Assembly: GCF_026619435.1 (NCBI RefSeq)
Contig: NZ_JAOVZQ010000001.1
Coordinates: 4,099,501 to 4,163,500, forward strand
Reading direction: 5' to 3'
Length of the DNA stretch: 64,000 nt
Source of the DNA: Hoeflea ulvae
GTDB lineage: Bacteria; Pseudomonadota; Alphaproteobacteria; Rhizobiales; Rhizobiaceae
A program made the position numbers and the translations under genes. Below are positions 36,494-45,038 of this stretch, one piece after another. The first letter of the stretch is position 1; every line of letters starts with the position of its first letter. The notes below the pieces were generated by a model, which worked only from the letters and a program-made list of their open reading frames with translations, had not been told where the DNA came from and did no database searches.

Positions 36494-37246
36494 TTGAAGC
36501 TCGATTTCTCCGACACCGGCTGGGCCAGAGTGGTGGCCGGAGTTGTTGGAGGCACAATCTTCTGCATCGCTGTGGCGCTGTTCGTGGAGTCCTTCAACTT
36601 TCACGAGATGAGCGAAGAGCGGTTTCGCTACGCGCTGACGGTCAACATCCTGTTGCCGATGGGGCTTGCGGCGCCGCTGCTGTTCCTGCTGCTCACCAAG
36701 ATGCGGCAACTGGCCATCGCCCACCGCGAGATCAGCATCATTGCCTCCACCGACAGCCTGACGGCCGTTCTCAACCGCGGCGCATTCAAGATGCTGGTCG
36801 ATGCCTATCTCAAACAGGCGGCGCGACAGCCTGCGCTGACCGCCGGCGCATTTCTCATCATCGATGCCGACCACTTCAAGGCGATCAACGACCGTTTCGG
36901 TCACCAGAAGGGCGATGTCGCGCTGCGGATCATTGCACGCACGATCGAGCAGTCGCTCCGCCACGGCGATATCGTCGGGCGGATCGGCGGCGAGGAATTC
37001 GGTGTCTTCCTGCCCGGGACCGGCCTGGAGCAGGCGCTGGTGGTTGCCGAACGCATCCGGCTGCAAATCGACGAAGCCGAATTTCCACCCGGCGCTGCCG
37101 CGCACAATCTTTCGGTCAGCGTGGGTGGCGCGACATTCGATCAGTACGCCGATTACGATGACCTGTTCCGGATCGCCGACGAGAGCCTCTACTCGGCAAA
37201 GGGCAGCGGCCGCAATCAGGTCATGTTCAACAGCCTTGCGGCATAG
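36494..37246 (+). CDS. Diguanylate cyclase (GGDEF), copy 2
   Basis: 250 residues from a TTG at 36494, preceded by AGGAGGCAGGA, a perfect ribosome-binding site; a GTG at 36467 lacks one. Architecture equals copy 1: two helices, GGDEF domain with DADHFKAINDRFGH, GGEEF and I-site RHGD. Most differences from copy 1 are conservative or in the C-terminal third (PGAAAHNLSVSVGGATFDQYADY). Both active site and I-site are intact, so both copies are probably functional cyclases. Confidence 0.92.
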   Translation: MKLDFSDTGWARVVAGVVGGTIFCIAVALFVESFNFHEMSEERFRYALTVNILLPMGLAAPLLFLLLTKMRQLAIAHREISIIASTDSLTAVLNRGAFKMLVDAYLKQAARQPALTAGAFLIIDADHFKAINDRFGHQKGDVALRIIARTIEQSLRHGDIVGRIGGEEFGVFLPGTGLEQALVVAERIRLQIDEAEFPPGAAAHNLSVSVGGATFDQYADYDDLFRIADESLYSAKGSGRNQVMFNSLAA

Positions 37247-37260
37247 GCCTCATCTGCCGC

Positions 37261-37773
37261 TCACGGCGCCATGTGGCGGTAGAGCAGAACCTCCGGGCCC
37301 GGACGCTCCGCATCGGTCTCCAGCACGGCACCCAGCCGCTCGGCCAGCTTGCGCGAGCGGTGATTTTCCGGATCGATATGGCTGACAATGTTTGTCAGCC
37401 CATGCACCCCAAATCCCCAGTCGCGCAAGGCACCGGCCGCCTCAAACGCATAGCCCTTGCCCTTGGCGCCGGGAAACAGAAACCACCCCAGCTCGTGCTC
37501 GGGAAACAGCGGTCCGTAACTGATGCCGACCTGGCCCAGGCATTGTCCGGTTTCGCGCTCTTCGATCATCAGCCCCCCGACCCCCAGCAGATGCCATTGC
37601 GCCAGATCGTGGCAGAACAGCCCCCAGGCGTCTCCCAGCGCATGCGGCCCCTCCATGAAGGCGGCGTGGTCGGACATCATCAGGCCCGCATAGGCCGGCC
37701 AGTCTTGCATCGTCTGCGCCCTGAGCAGCAGCCGTTCGGTTTCAAGTGTCGGGATCAACGGGAGGCCTCGCAT
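37261..37773 (-). CDS. GNAT family N-acetyltransferase (RimJ/RimL type)
   Basis: 170 residues. TLETERLLLRAQTMQDW at the N-terminus, LGWFLFPGAKGKGYAFEAAGALRDWGF (acetyl-CoA motif G-K-G-Y) and VSHIDPENHRSRKLAERLGAVLE are the standard RimJ/L-like pattern. These enzymes acetylate protein N-termini or small molecules; substrate unknown. It is monocistronic and convergent with the second diguanylate cyclase gene, 14 bases away. Confidence 0.9.
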   Translation of the reverse strand: MRGLPLIPTLETERLLLRAQTMQDWPAYAGLMMSDHAAFMEGPHALGDAWGLFCHDLAQWHLLGVGGLMIEERETGQCLGQVGISYGPLFPEHELGWFLFPGAKGKGYAFEAAGALRDWGFGVHGLTNIVSHIDPENHRSRKLAERLGAVLETDAERPGPEVLLYRHMAP

Positions 37774-37943
37774 TTAGCGGCACGGGATGCAAAAACAGAA
37801 TCGTTTTCCCCACCCATGCCATAGAATGCTACCCTATAACGCTGTACTGAACCCATGACATCCCTTTCACCGGCAGTATCCGCTTAGCGACTGATCTCTG
37901 CCCATGCAGCTTTTGGGGTCCCGGAGCATGAAAGCCATCATCC

Positions 37944-39021
37944 ATGACGCGTGATTATTCAGCGTTCCTGTCGTCCACTGCCACGGGGGAGAGCCCGGCG
38001 AGACCGGCTTCGCTGCTGCAAAGCCTCGGCTGGCAGGCTTTCTTCGCCCAGCAGATCAGTGTCGATGAGCTGACCGCAACACCACCCGTTCGCGTCACCG
38101 AGGTGCACCGCAGCGGATTGCGCGTGCTGGGCGACGGCATCGACATGGTTGTTCCGCCGCGCGTCGATGCCACCGTCGGCGACTGGCTGCTGCTTGATCG
38201 GGACCTGCCCAGCGCCAGCCGGCTGATGGAGCGCAAGAGCCTGATCAAGCGCCGTGCTGCCGGTCACGACCGCTCGGTTCAGCTGATTGCCGCCAATATC
38301 GACACTGCCTTCATCGTCACCTCCTGCAATCTCGATTTCAACGTCGCAAGGCTGGAGCGTTATGTTGCGCTCGCCTTTGATGCCGGCGTGACCCCGGTGA
38401 TCCTGCTGACCAAATCCGATCTGTGCGAGGATCCAACTCCCTATGTCGAGGACGCCGAAGCCATTTCCGATGATGTCGCGGTGCTGACGCTCAACGCCAG
38501 GAGCGACGAGCCGAAACGGAAACTGGCGCCCTGGTGCAAGCCGGGCCAGACGGTGGCCTTTCTCGGTTCCTCCGGCGTCGGCAAATCGACGCTGACCAAT
38601 GCCCTGTCGGGAACCGAATCCGCCGCCACCCAGCCGATCTCGCGACGACGACGCCAAGGGCCGCCACACCACCTCGCACCGCCAGTTGCACATCCTGCCC
38701 GATGGCTGCGCCGTGCTCGACACGCCCGGCGTGCGCGAGCTTCAGCTCACCGAGGCCGAGGCCGGCGTGGCGGAAGTTTTTTCCGATCTCGATGCACTGT
38801 CGCTCGAATGCCGCTTCACCAATTGCACCCATGTCAGCGAGCCCGGCTGCGCGGTGCAGGCGGCGCTCAAGAGCGGCACAATTGACGAAGCGCGGCTGGC
38901 GCGCTGGCGCAAGCTGGTTGCCGAGGACCAGCACAACACCGCAAGCCTTGCCCAGCGGCGCTCCGGGGACAAGGCATTCGGCAAGATGATCAAGCAGGCC
39001 AAGAAGCACAAATCGAAATAG
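37944..39021 (+). pseudogene. rsgA: Ribosome small-subunit-dependent GTPase A, frameshifted
   Basis: RsgA assists 30S ribosome maturation as a circularly permuted GTPase. The first frame (37944 to ~38639) gives the OB fold and G motifs including LTKSDLCED (G4) and FLGSSGVGKSTLTNAL (G1); the second (~38641-39021) gives DDDAKGRHTTSHRQLHIL, LDTPGVREL (G3) and the zinc-finger CRFTNCTHVSEPGC. Removing the T at 38640 joins them as TQPIRDDDAKGRHTT, the family pattern. Frame 1 otherwise continues in a nonsense tail. The gene is inactivated or the base is a sequencing error; no other damage is seen. Confidence 0.88.
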
Positions 39022-39023
39022 GC

Positions 39024-39058
39024 AAAAAGAGACCCCGCCGGCTCTCGCCAGCGGGGTC
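39024..39058 (-). terminator. Rho-independent terminator of the ClpP-like gene
   Basis: Read on the minus strand, GACCCCGC/GCGGGGTC (8-bp stem, 12-base loop) is followed by TCTTTTTGCC. It lies 27 bases past the stop of the ClpP-like gene and directly after the end of rsgA on the other strand. Confidence 0.8.
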
Positions 39059-39084
39059 GCATTCGGTTCGGATCGATGACCGGC

Positions 39085-39663
39085 TCAGATTTCGCTCTGG
39101 CTGGTGATGATCTTGCCCACCAGACCGTAGTCCTTGGCGTCTTCGGCCGAGAGCCAGTAGTCGCGGTCGGTGTCGGCGGCGATCTTTTCCACCGTCTGGC
39201 CGGTGGCCTTGGCGAAGATCTTGTTTAGCCGCTCGTTCATCTTGAGGATCTCGCGTGCCTGGATCTCGATATCGGAGACCATGCCGCGGGTGCCGCCCGA
39301 TGGCTGGTGCAGCAGGAAGCGGGTATTGGGCAGGCACAGGCGCTGCTCCTTGGGCACCGACACATAGATCAGCGCGCCGGCGGAGGCGACCCAGCCGGTG
39401 CCGATGATCCAGACCTTGGGCTTGATGAAGCCGATCATGTCATGGATTGAATCGCCCGATTCCACATGGCCGCCCGGGGAATTGACAAAAATCCGGATAT
39501 CATCGTCGCTGGCAGCAGCCAGTGCCGCCAATTGCGCGCAAACCTTGTGCGCCAATTCCTGGGTGATGCCGCCATAGATGAAGATCGAACGCGATTTGAA
39601 CAGGTTGGCTTCCGCTTCCTTGCCCAGCGGCAGTTCTGTCGTCTTTTCGTCTTCGTCGCTCAT
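39085..39663 (-). CDS. ClpP-family serine protease (ATP-dependent Clp protease proteolytic subunit paralogue)
   Basis: 192 residues from the ATG at 39663. The catalytic serine is in [11 protein letters not shown] (GxxAS), the histidine in FLLHQPSGG and the aspartate probably in [44 protein letters not shown] is the conserved substrate-groove strand. It differs from housekeeping ClpP in having an acidic N-terminus ([11 protein letters not shown]), lacking a propeptide and having WVASAG in place of QAASMG. No Clp ATPase is nearby. It is likely a second ClpP, not the main one. Confidence 0.87.
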   Translation of the reverse strand: MSDEDEKTTELPLGKEAEANLFKSRSIFIYGGITQELAHKVCAQLAALAAASDDDIRIFVNSPGGHVESGDSIHDMIGFIKPKVWIIGTGWVASAGALIYVSVPKEQRLCLPNTRFLLHQPSGGTRGMVSDIEIQAREILKMNERLNKIFAKATGQTVEKIAADTDRDYWLSAEDAKDYGLVGKIITSQSEI

Positions 39664-39845
39664 AAGCCAGTCTCCGTGTGATTGCATGCTTCGCAGATAG
39701 TACGATACGGCCCGCGAAACAATGGCGCATTCTCAAACGGCGCCAAACAAGAAAACGGCGCACCGTGAAAACGCTGCGCCGTTTGGGTATTCACCGGGTC
39801 CTGCCAAAGCTCGAATCAGCTGCCGCAGGCACCATGCATTGGGTG

Positions 39846-41297
39846 TCAGCCGCGTGCCACGGCCTTGTCGCCAGCCTGCTCAGGCCGCGGGCGACGGTCG
39901 TTGCGGCGACGGCGCGACTTTGCCGGCTGGTCGCCATTCTGGTTGGCGCCGGTTGCCGGCTGATGCCGGTTGGCTGCAGGAGCACCGGCCTGCTGGCCGG
40001 TAGCGGGCTTGCGGCCCTGACCCTGCGGCTTGCCGCCTGCGCCCTGGTTCTGACCGGGACGGCGTCCCTGGCCCTGTGGCTTGGCGCCCTGAGGCCGTGC
40101 ATCCTGGCGCGGACGCTGGGTGCGATTGAGCGGGGCAAAATCGCCATCGGGATCAGCCAGCGCATCGACATAGGTGCCTTCCGGCGCCTTTTCGACATTG
40201 ATGGCAACCTTGAGCAGCTTTTCGATATCACGCAGCAGCGAACGTTCATCCGGTGCACAGAAGGTCACGGCAGTGCCCTCGGCGCCGGCACGCGCGGTGC
40301 GGCCGATGCGGTGAACATAGACTTCCGGCACATTCGGCAGTTCGTAATTGACCACCAGGCTGACGCCCGGCACGTCGATGCCGCGGGCGGCAATGTCGGT
40401 GGCGATCAGCACCGGCACGGTGCCCGCGCGGAAACCGGCCAATGCGCGTTCGCGCTGGCCCTGTGACTTGTTGCCGTGAATGGCAGCTGCATTGATGCCG
40501 TCGGCTTCAAGCCGCTTGGTGGCCTTGTCGGCGCCACGCTTGGTGCGGGTGAAGACAATGACGCGTTCGCCCTTGCGGTCGCGGATCAGCGAGGCCAGTG
40601 CGCCCATCTTGGCAGGTGTCGGCATGTGCATCACCGAATGCTCGACCCGGTCGGCGGTCTTCTTGGCCGGGATCACCGACACTTCGGTCGGGCTTTTCAG
40701 GTGACGCGAGGACAGCTCGCGGATTTCCTTGGGCATGGTGGCCGAAAACAGCAATGTCTGGCGCGCAGCCGGTGTCATGGCGAGAATGCGCTTGATTGCC
40801 GGCATGAAGCCGATGTCCAGCATCTGGTCGGCCTCATCAAGCACCACCACTTCGATTTCATTAAGCGACACAGCGCGCTGCTCGATGAGATCCATCAAAC
40901 GGCCCGGGGTGGCGATGAGAATGTCAACGCCACCAGCCAGCGCTTTAATCTGCGGGCGGACCGAGACACCACCAACCACAACGGTCGAGGTCATGTTCAG
41001 CTTTCGGCTGTAGTCCTTGACGCTGCGGGCGATCTGCGCAGAGAGTTCGCGGGTTGGCGACAGGATCAGCGCGCGGGCCTTCTTCGGCGCGGCAGGCTTG
41101 CCCGGAGCCAGGCGGTGCAGGATCGGCAGCGCAAAGGCTGCGGTCTTGCCGGTGCCGGTCTGCGCCAGGCCGATGACGTCGCGGCCCTCGAGCACCAACG
41201 GAATCGCCTGCACCTGGATCGGTGTCGGCGTGGTCAGGCGCAGGCCATCAAGCGTGTCGAGAATGGTCTTGGAAAGACCGAGTTCGGAAAACAACAT
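39846..41297 (-). CDS. DEAD-box RNA helicase (RhlE-like)
   Basis: 483 residues from the ATG at 41297; the upstream part of the open frame is arginine-rich and non-homologous. All helicase motifs are visible: Q motif (GLRLTTPTPIQVQAIP), AQTGTGKTAAF, PTRELSAQ, TPGRLMD, VLDEADQML, SATMP, VIFTRTKRGADK, ATDIAARGIDVPGV, YVHRIGRTARAG. The last ~110 residues are a low-complexity Gln/Gly/Pro/Arg tail that probably binds RNA. It remodels RNA in ribosome assembly or decay. Expression may be cold-inducible as in relatives, but nothing in the sequence shows that. Confidence 0.93.
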   Translation of the reverse strand: MLFSELGLSKTILDTLDGLRLTTPTPIQVQAIPLVLEGRDVIGLAQTGTGKTAAFALPILHRLAPGKPAAPKKARALILSPTRELSAQIARSVKDYSRKLNMTSTVVVGGVSVRPQIKALAGGVDILIATPGRLMDLIEQRAVSLNEIEVVVLDEADQMLDIGFMPAIKRILAMTPAARQTLLFSATMPKEIRELSSRHLKSPTEVSVIPAKKTADRVEHSVMHMPTPAKMGALASLIRDRKGERVIVFTRTKRGADKATKRLEADGINAAAIHGNKSQGQRERALAGFRAGTVPVLIATDIAARGIDVPGVSLVVNYELPNVPEVYVHRIGRTARAGAEGTAVTFCAPDERSLLRDIEKLLKVAINVEKAPEGTYVDALADPDGDFAPLNRTQRPRQDARPQGAKPQGQGRRPGQNQGAGGKPQGQGRKPATGQQAGAPAANRHQPATGANQNGDQPAKSRRRRNDRRPRPEQAGDKAVARG

Positions 41298-41607
41298 GGA
41301 ATAACTTTCAGATTTTTGGGCATACGTCGGTGCATGCGCTTGAGCGCTGCAATTCGCGGACCATGCCCGATCACAAAATATCCGCCGGCTACGGGAAAAC
41401 CGCAATCGGAGGAGTTCGGGTTGGGCGCATCGCCGCTGGCCGACGCGAAAATTTAAAGGTGGATGTTAGGGGAAGTCAGAACACGCTAATCAACGAAGAC
41501 GCGTGCAGCGGCCGAATGGGCCCCTATCCAGTTGCGTCCTTAGGCCTGAGAAATGCGGCCGTGTCAAGGCGCGCGACAAGGTTTGAGCTGCACCGCAGCA
41601 AAATTGC
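41298..41607. other. Intergenic region between the helicase and the EamA transporter gene
   Basis: About 310 bases. It should carry the helicase promoter and a long 5' untranslated region (both genes are read leftwards). No conserved gene, strong hairpin with T run, or repeat was found. Confidence 0.4.
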
Positions 41608-42546
41608 TTAACGGCGCCAGCGTGAATTGCGCTCCACCGCGATGTTGGCGGCGACACTGCGAATGGACTTTCCGGGCGTCAGCGCAATTGCCGAGATGAC
41701 GATGACACAGGCGATCCACTGGGCGCTGCCGACGGGTTCACCAAAGGCGAACCAGCCAACCAGAAACATCGTCGGCAATTCGAAACTGCCGGCAATCGCC
41801 GTTCTCGCGGTACCGATAACGGGAGCCGCCACGGTATAGAGCAATTGCGGGATAAGCGCCGAGCCGAAGGCGATGCCCGCGACCAACCACCAGCCGGATG
41901 CAGTGACCGGAAACAGCGCCGCAGCCGGTGTCGCCAGCATCAGCGGCATGAGCCCCAGCACCGAACCGAGACTGACACAGGCAATGCGCACCAGCGGCTT
42001 GAGCGCAACAAGCTTGTGCACCAGCACATTGATCCCGAAGCCGAAGCCCAGCGGCGCCGCCAGCGACAGGATCAATGCTGGAACCTGATCGGCCGTGATC
42101 GTATCCGGCGCTGACGCCAGCGCGGCCGCAGCGACGATCATCAGCGATGCCGCGATGGCGCGGCGGCCCGGACGATCGCCGAACATCAGCCAGGCAATCA
42201 GCAGCGTGAACACCGGATAGGTCATGTAGAGAATGCCCGCCGTCGACACCGGCACGATCTCGACGGCGCGAACATAGCCGACCCAGCCGACCCCCATGCC
42301 GATGCCGGCGACCAGCCCCCACACAATCGCTGCCCATTGCGCCCGTGCCCGCCACACGAATGGCAGAAGCACGATTGCCGCAAAGGCATAGCGAAAAAAG
42401 GCGATGACGTGCGGCGCCATGCCCTCGGCCGTCAGCGTGCGGGCGAAATAGGGAACCAGGCCAAACCCCACCGACGCCGCAATCACGGCCAGTGTCGCGA
42501 GCCCGGAGCCAATGAGATGCGGGTGATCAATCTGCTCTGTGCTCAT
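41608..42546 (-). CDS. EamA family (DMT superfamily) transporter
   Basis: 312 residues with ten hydrophobic segments in two EamA repeats (about 12-145 and 160-295), for example GLATLAVIAASVGFGLVPYFA, FFRYAFAAIVLLPFVW, IGMGVGWVGYVRAVEIVPVSTAGILYMTYPVFTLLIAWLMF and WWLVAGIAFGSALIPQLLYTVAAPVIG. It is an inner-membrane drug/metabolite exporter or importer of unknown substrate. It has no obvious partner gene. Confidence 0.9.
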   Translation of the reverse strand: MSTEQIDHPHLIGSGLATLAVIAASVGFGLVPYFARTLTAEGMAPHVIAFFRYAFAAIVLLPFVWRARAQWAAIVWGLVAGIGMGVGWVGYVRAVEIVPVSTAGILYMTYPVFTLLIAWLMFGDRPGRRAIAASLMIVAAAALASAPDTITADQVPALILSLAAPLGFGFGINVLVHKLVALKPLVRIACVSLGSVLGLMPLMLATPAAALFPVTASGWWLVAGIAFGSALIPQLLYTVAAPVIGTARTAIAGSFELPTMFLVGWFAFGEPVGSAQWIACVIVISAIALTPGKSIRSVAANIAVERNSRWRR

Positions 42547-42647
42547 CTCGCCTGACTACCAGCCGGCATGGCGGCGGGCAATGCATCCAGACAAGGGCAC
42601 CGGCCATCGCACAGAACGCCGGACTGTTCCCTTCATGCACAATTTGC

Positions 42648-43436
42648 CTACCCGGCGGCGCAATCCGCCGTGGTGTCGAGCACCGCCTGCAGGTCGCGGC
42701 GCTTGACCGCGTCTTCGACAAAGGCCTTGCGTTGGTCTGTCAATTGATCGATCAGATGGGAGCTGTCCCAATCCCGTGGCAGATAGTCATCATCGTTCTC
42801 AAAAGATTTGCGGAAATAATATTCGACATCCGGATTGAGGCGCACGGCCGAACGGGCAGGACTGTAAAGAAGCACCCCGAAGGCAACACCCCGGTTTCCA
42901 TCAACCGCAAAGTCCAGCGCCTCCCGGATCTGGGCTTGAAAGAACATGTCTATAGGAGACTTGGCCTGACCGGAAAACCGGCCGCAAAAGACAATCCCGA
43001 CCTCTTCCAGCTCGGCCTCATGAAACTGCAGCGCGTAAGCAGGCAGTCCGGCAACACAGATGGAGAAACCCGGATAAAGCTGCCTGACGATGTGGCGTTT
43101 CCACGCCCGCAGGTTTTCTGCCGGCTCACCCTGGCGGGAAAACGCCGGATATCGCCCCTGATAGATCGCGTAGTCGACATCGACTTGATCGAGGCAGGCC
43201 GGGTAGATGTGGGGATAGCGCTCGAAATCAATGCTGTCGCGGAGCCTGCGTTCTGAAAGCGTCAGGTCCTGCACTTCGGGGTGGGGATGAAGTTTGAACG
43301 ACCAGGCTGCGGCCTCACCCGCCACCGCCGCGCCAAAACCTTGCAGGCCAAGGGCCAATCCGAGCAGCAATGCCGCGACCAGACGCCAGCAACGCAGCGC
43401 AAACACACATTTTGTCCCCAGTGAGCGGATCAGCAT
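42648..43436 (-). CDS. Exported protein of unknown function
   Basis: 262 residues from the ATG at 43436. A signal peptide is clear (WRLVAALLLGLALGLQGFGAAVAGEA, cleavage near AVA-GEA). The mature part is soluble, with three to four cysteines (ACLDQ, ICVAG, VFCGRF, DCAAG) and the segments SIDFERYPHIYPACLDQVDVDYAIY and NPDVEYYFRKSFENDDDYLPRDW. I do not recognise the family. It is divergent from the 138-residue coiled-coil gene at 43482 with only 45 bases between, so the two may share a regulatory region. Confidence 0.65.
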   Translation of the reverse strand: MLIRSLGTKCVFALRCWRLVAALLLGLALGLQGFGAAVAGEAAAWSFKLHPHPEVQDLTLSERRLRDSIDFERYPHIYPACLDQVDVDYAIYQGRYPAFSRQGEPAENLRAWKRHIVRQLYPGFSICVAGLPAYALQFHEAELEEVGIVFCGRFSGQAKSPIDMFFQAQIREALDFAVDGNRGVAFGVLLYSPARSAVRLNPDVEYYFRKSFENDDDYLPRDWDSSHLIDQLTDQRKAFVEDAVKRRDLQAVLDTTADCAAG

Positions 43437-43481
43437 TAGCCTTGAACCTTCCCGTTGAAAGACTAGCAAGGTTGGCAAGCC

Positions 43482-43898
43482 ATGAGAAGAGAGCAGGACC
43501 CCGGCGAATGCCGCACTCTGCGGCAGATCGAAAGGGAGATCGGTCGTCAGATGGATCAGATCAGGCGTGAAATCCAGACACTGCGCAGCCGTGAACGAAC
43601 GTTTCGGGCCGACATCGCGGTCACCGCTTCGCAGTTGCAGAAGATGAGGGCCGCGGAAGCGGCGTTGGGCGCAGGCTCGATGCTGACCGGTCCGGCAGGC
43701 AGCGCCTTTGGTTCAGGCTCGGTCGGCGCCTCACTCCAGGCCGCCATGCTGCAGCAAAGACTCGATGAGCAGAACCAGGCGCTGCAATCGACGCTGCGCG
43801 CTCTCCATCAGCTGCAAGACGATCAGACCTGTCTTAATCAGGCCTTGCGAGACAATGCTGCGAGACTGCGCCGCCTCGACTGCGTCACCAACAGTTGA
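43482..43898 (+). CDS. Coiled-coil protein of unknown function
   Basis: 138 residues. Residues 8-60 and 85-135 are rich in Gln/Arg/Glu/Leu heptads (TLRQIEREIGRQMDQIRREIQTLRSRERTFRADI ... MLQQRLDEQNQALQSTLRALHQLQDD), separated by a Gly/Ser/Ala stretch (ALGAGSMLTGPAGSAFGSGSVGASLQ). No signal peptide. Three cysteines lie near the ends. No family is recognised; it may be a structural or regulatory partner of the divergent exported protein (speculation). Confidence 0.55.
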   Translation: MRREQDPGECRTLRQIEREIGRQMDQIRREIQTLRSRERTFRADIAVTASQLQKMRAAEAALGAGSMLTGPAGSAFGSGSVGASLQAAMLQQRLDEQNQALQSTLRALHQLQDDQTCLNQALRDNAARLRRLDCVTNS

Positions 43899-44024
43899 GC
43901 AGTCCCGGCACGCGGCAAGCGCCGACGTCCGGAATAAGGCTTGGCGTACCGTTGTAGATAAAGCTAGCATTCAGACATCGATTCAGACGTCGGGACCGGC
44001 GCCACTTCACATGAGGAAGATCAG

Positions 44025-44999
44025 ATGAACATAGAGATGATCCGAGCGGCCAATGCCCGGCTGGACGGCCATGTCCGGCGCACGCCGTTGCTCAGCTCTC
44101 CGTTCCTTGACGAGATCGCCGGCCGCCGCGTCTGGATCAAGCCCGAATGCCTGCAGCACACCGGCAGCTTCAAGTTTCGTGGCGGGTGGTCGGCAGTGTC
44201 GGGATTGGATCCCGAAGCCCGGGCGCGTGGCGTCATTGCCTTTTCCAGCGGCAATCACGCCCAGGGCGTGGCGCTGGCGGCACGCCGGCATGGCGTGCGT
44301 GCGATCATTGTCATGCCATCCGATGCGCCCCAGACGAAAATCGACAACACCCGCGCTCTGGGCGCTGAAGTGGTTCTTTTTGACCGCGCGAAAGATGACA
44401 GGAACGCCATCTGCGCCCGGCTGTCTGGGGAGCACGGCCTGACGCTGATCGTGCCCTATGACAACGCACTGGTGATTGCAGGCCAGGGCACCTGTGGTTT
44501 GGAAATCGCCGAACAGGCGGCGAGCGAAGGCATTACGCAGGCCGATGTGATTGTCTGCTGCGGCGGTGGCGGCTTTGCCTCGGGCATTGCGCTGGCGCTC
44601 GAGGCGGATGCCCCCGGCCTGCGGGTGCGCACGGCCGAACCGGAGGAATTTGACGACATGGCGCGCAGCCTGGTGTCCGGCCGGATCGAGCGCAACAGCC
44701 GCCTGTCCGGCTCGCTGTGCGACGCCATCATCACCCCGCAACCCGGCGAACTGACCTTTCCGATTGTTTCGCGGCTTGCAGGCCCGGGACTGGTGGTGAG
44801 CGAGGACGAGGCGCTGCACGCGGTGGCGCTGGCCTTTTCGCGGCTCAAGCTCGTCACCGAACCCGGCGGCGCCGTGGCCCTGGCGGCCGCGCTTTTTCGT
44901 GCCGAAGAGATCGAGGGCGAGGATGTCATCGTCACCATTTCGGGCGGCAATGTCGATCCGGACGTGTTTCGCCTGGCGCTGGACAGATTTGGCAGCTGA
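44025..44999 (+). CDS. PLP-dependent threonine/serine dehydratase family protein
   Basis: 324 residues, fold-type II. The PLP lysine is in HTGSFKFRGGWSA, the Asn pocket in FSSGNHAQGVALAA, the phosphate-binding loop is CCGGGGFASGI and a Ser/Gly pair near VTISGGNVD completes the site. No C-terminal ACT domain, so it is of the catabolic or racemase-like type: threonine ammonia-lyase, serine racemase or threo-3-hydroxyaspartate ammonia-lyase. The sequence cannot choose between them. It is convergent with the CDF gene, 39 bases away. Confidence 0.87.
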   Translation: MNIEMIRAANARLDGHVRRTPLLSSPFLDEIAGRRVWIKPECLQHTGSFKFRGGWSAVSGLDPEARARGVIAFSSGNHAQGVALAARRHGVRAIIVMPSDAPQTKIDNTRALGAEVVLFDRAKDDRNAICARLSGEHGLTLIVPYDNALVIAGQGTCGLEIAEQAASEGITQADVIVCCGGGGFASGIALALEADAPGLRVRTAEPEEFDDMARSLVSGRIERNSRLSGSLCDAIITPQPGELTFPIVSRLAGPGLVVSEDEALHAVALAFSRLKLVTEPGGAVALAAALFRAEEIEGEDVIVTISGGNVDPDVFRLALDRFGS

Positions 45000-45038
45000 C
45001 GGACTTTCCGGCTTTATGCCGTGCCGGAGATCCTGCGC

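Noticed and set aside
36214..37161. 315-codon frame across the two diguanylate cyclases
   Set aside because: Out-of-frame shadow of copy 2; Arg/Cys-rich nonsense.
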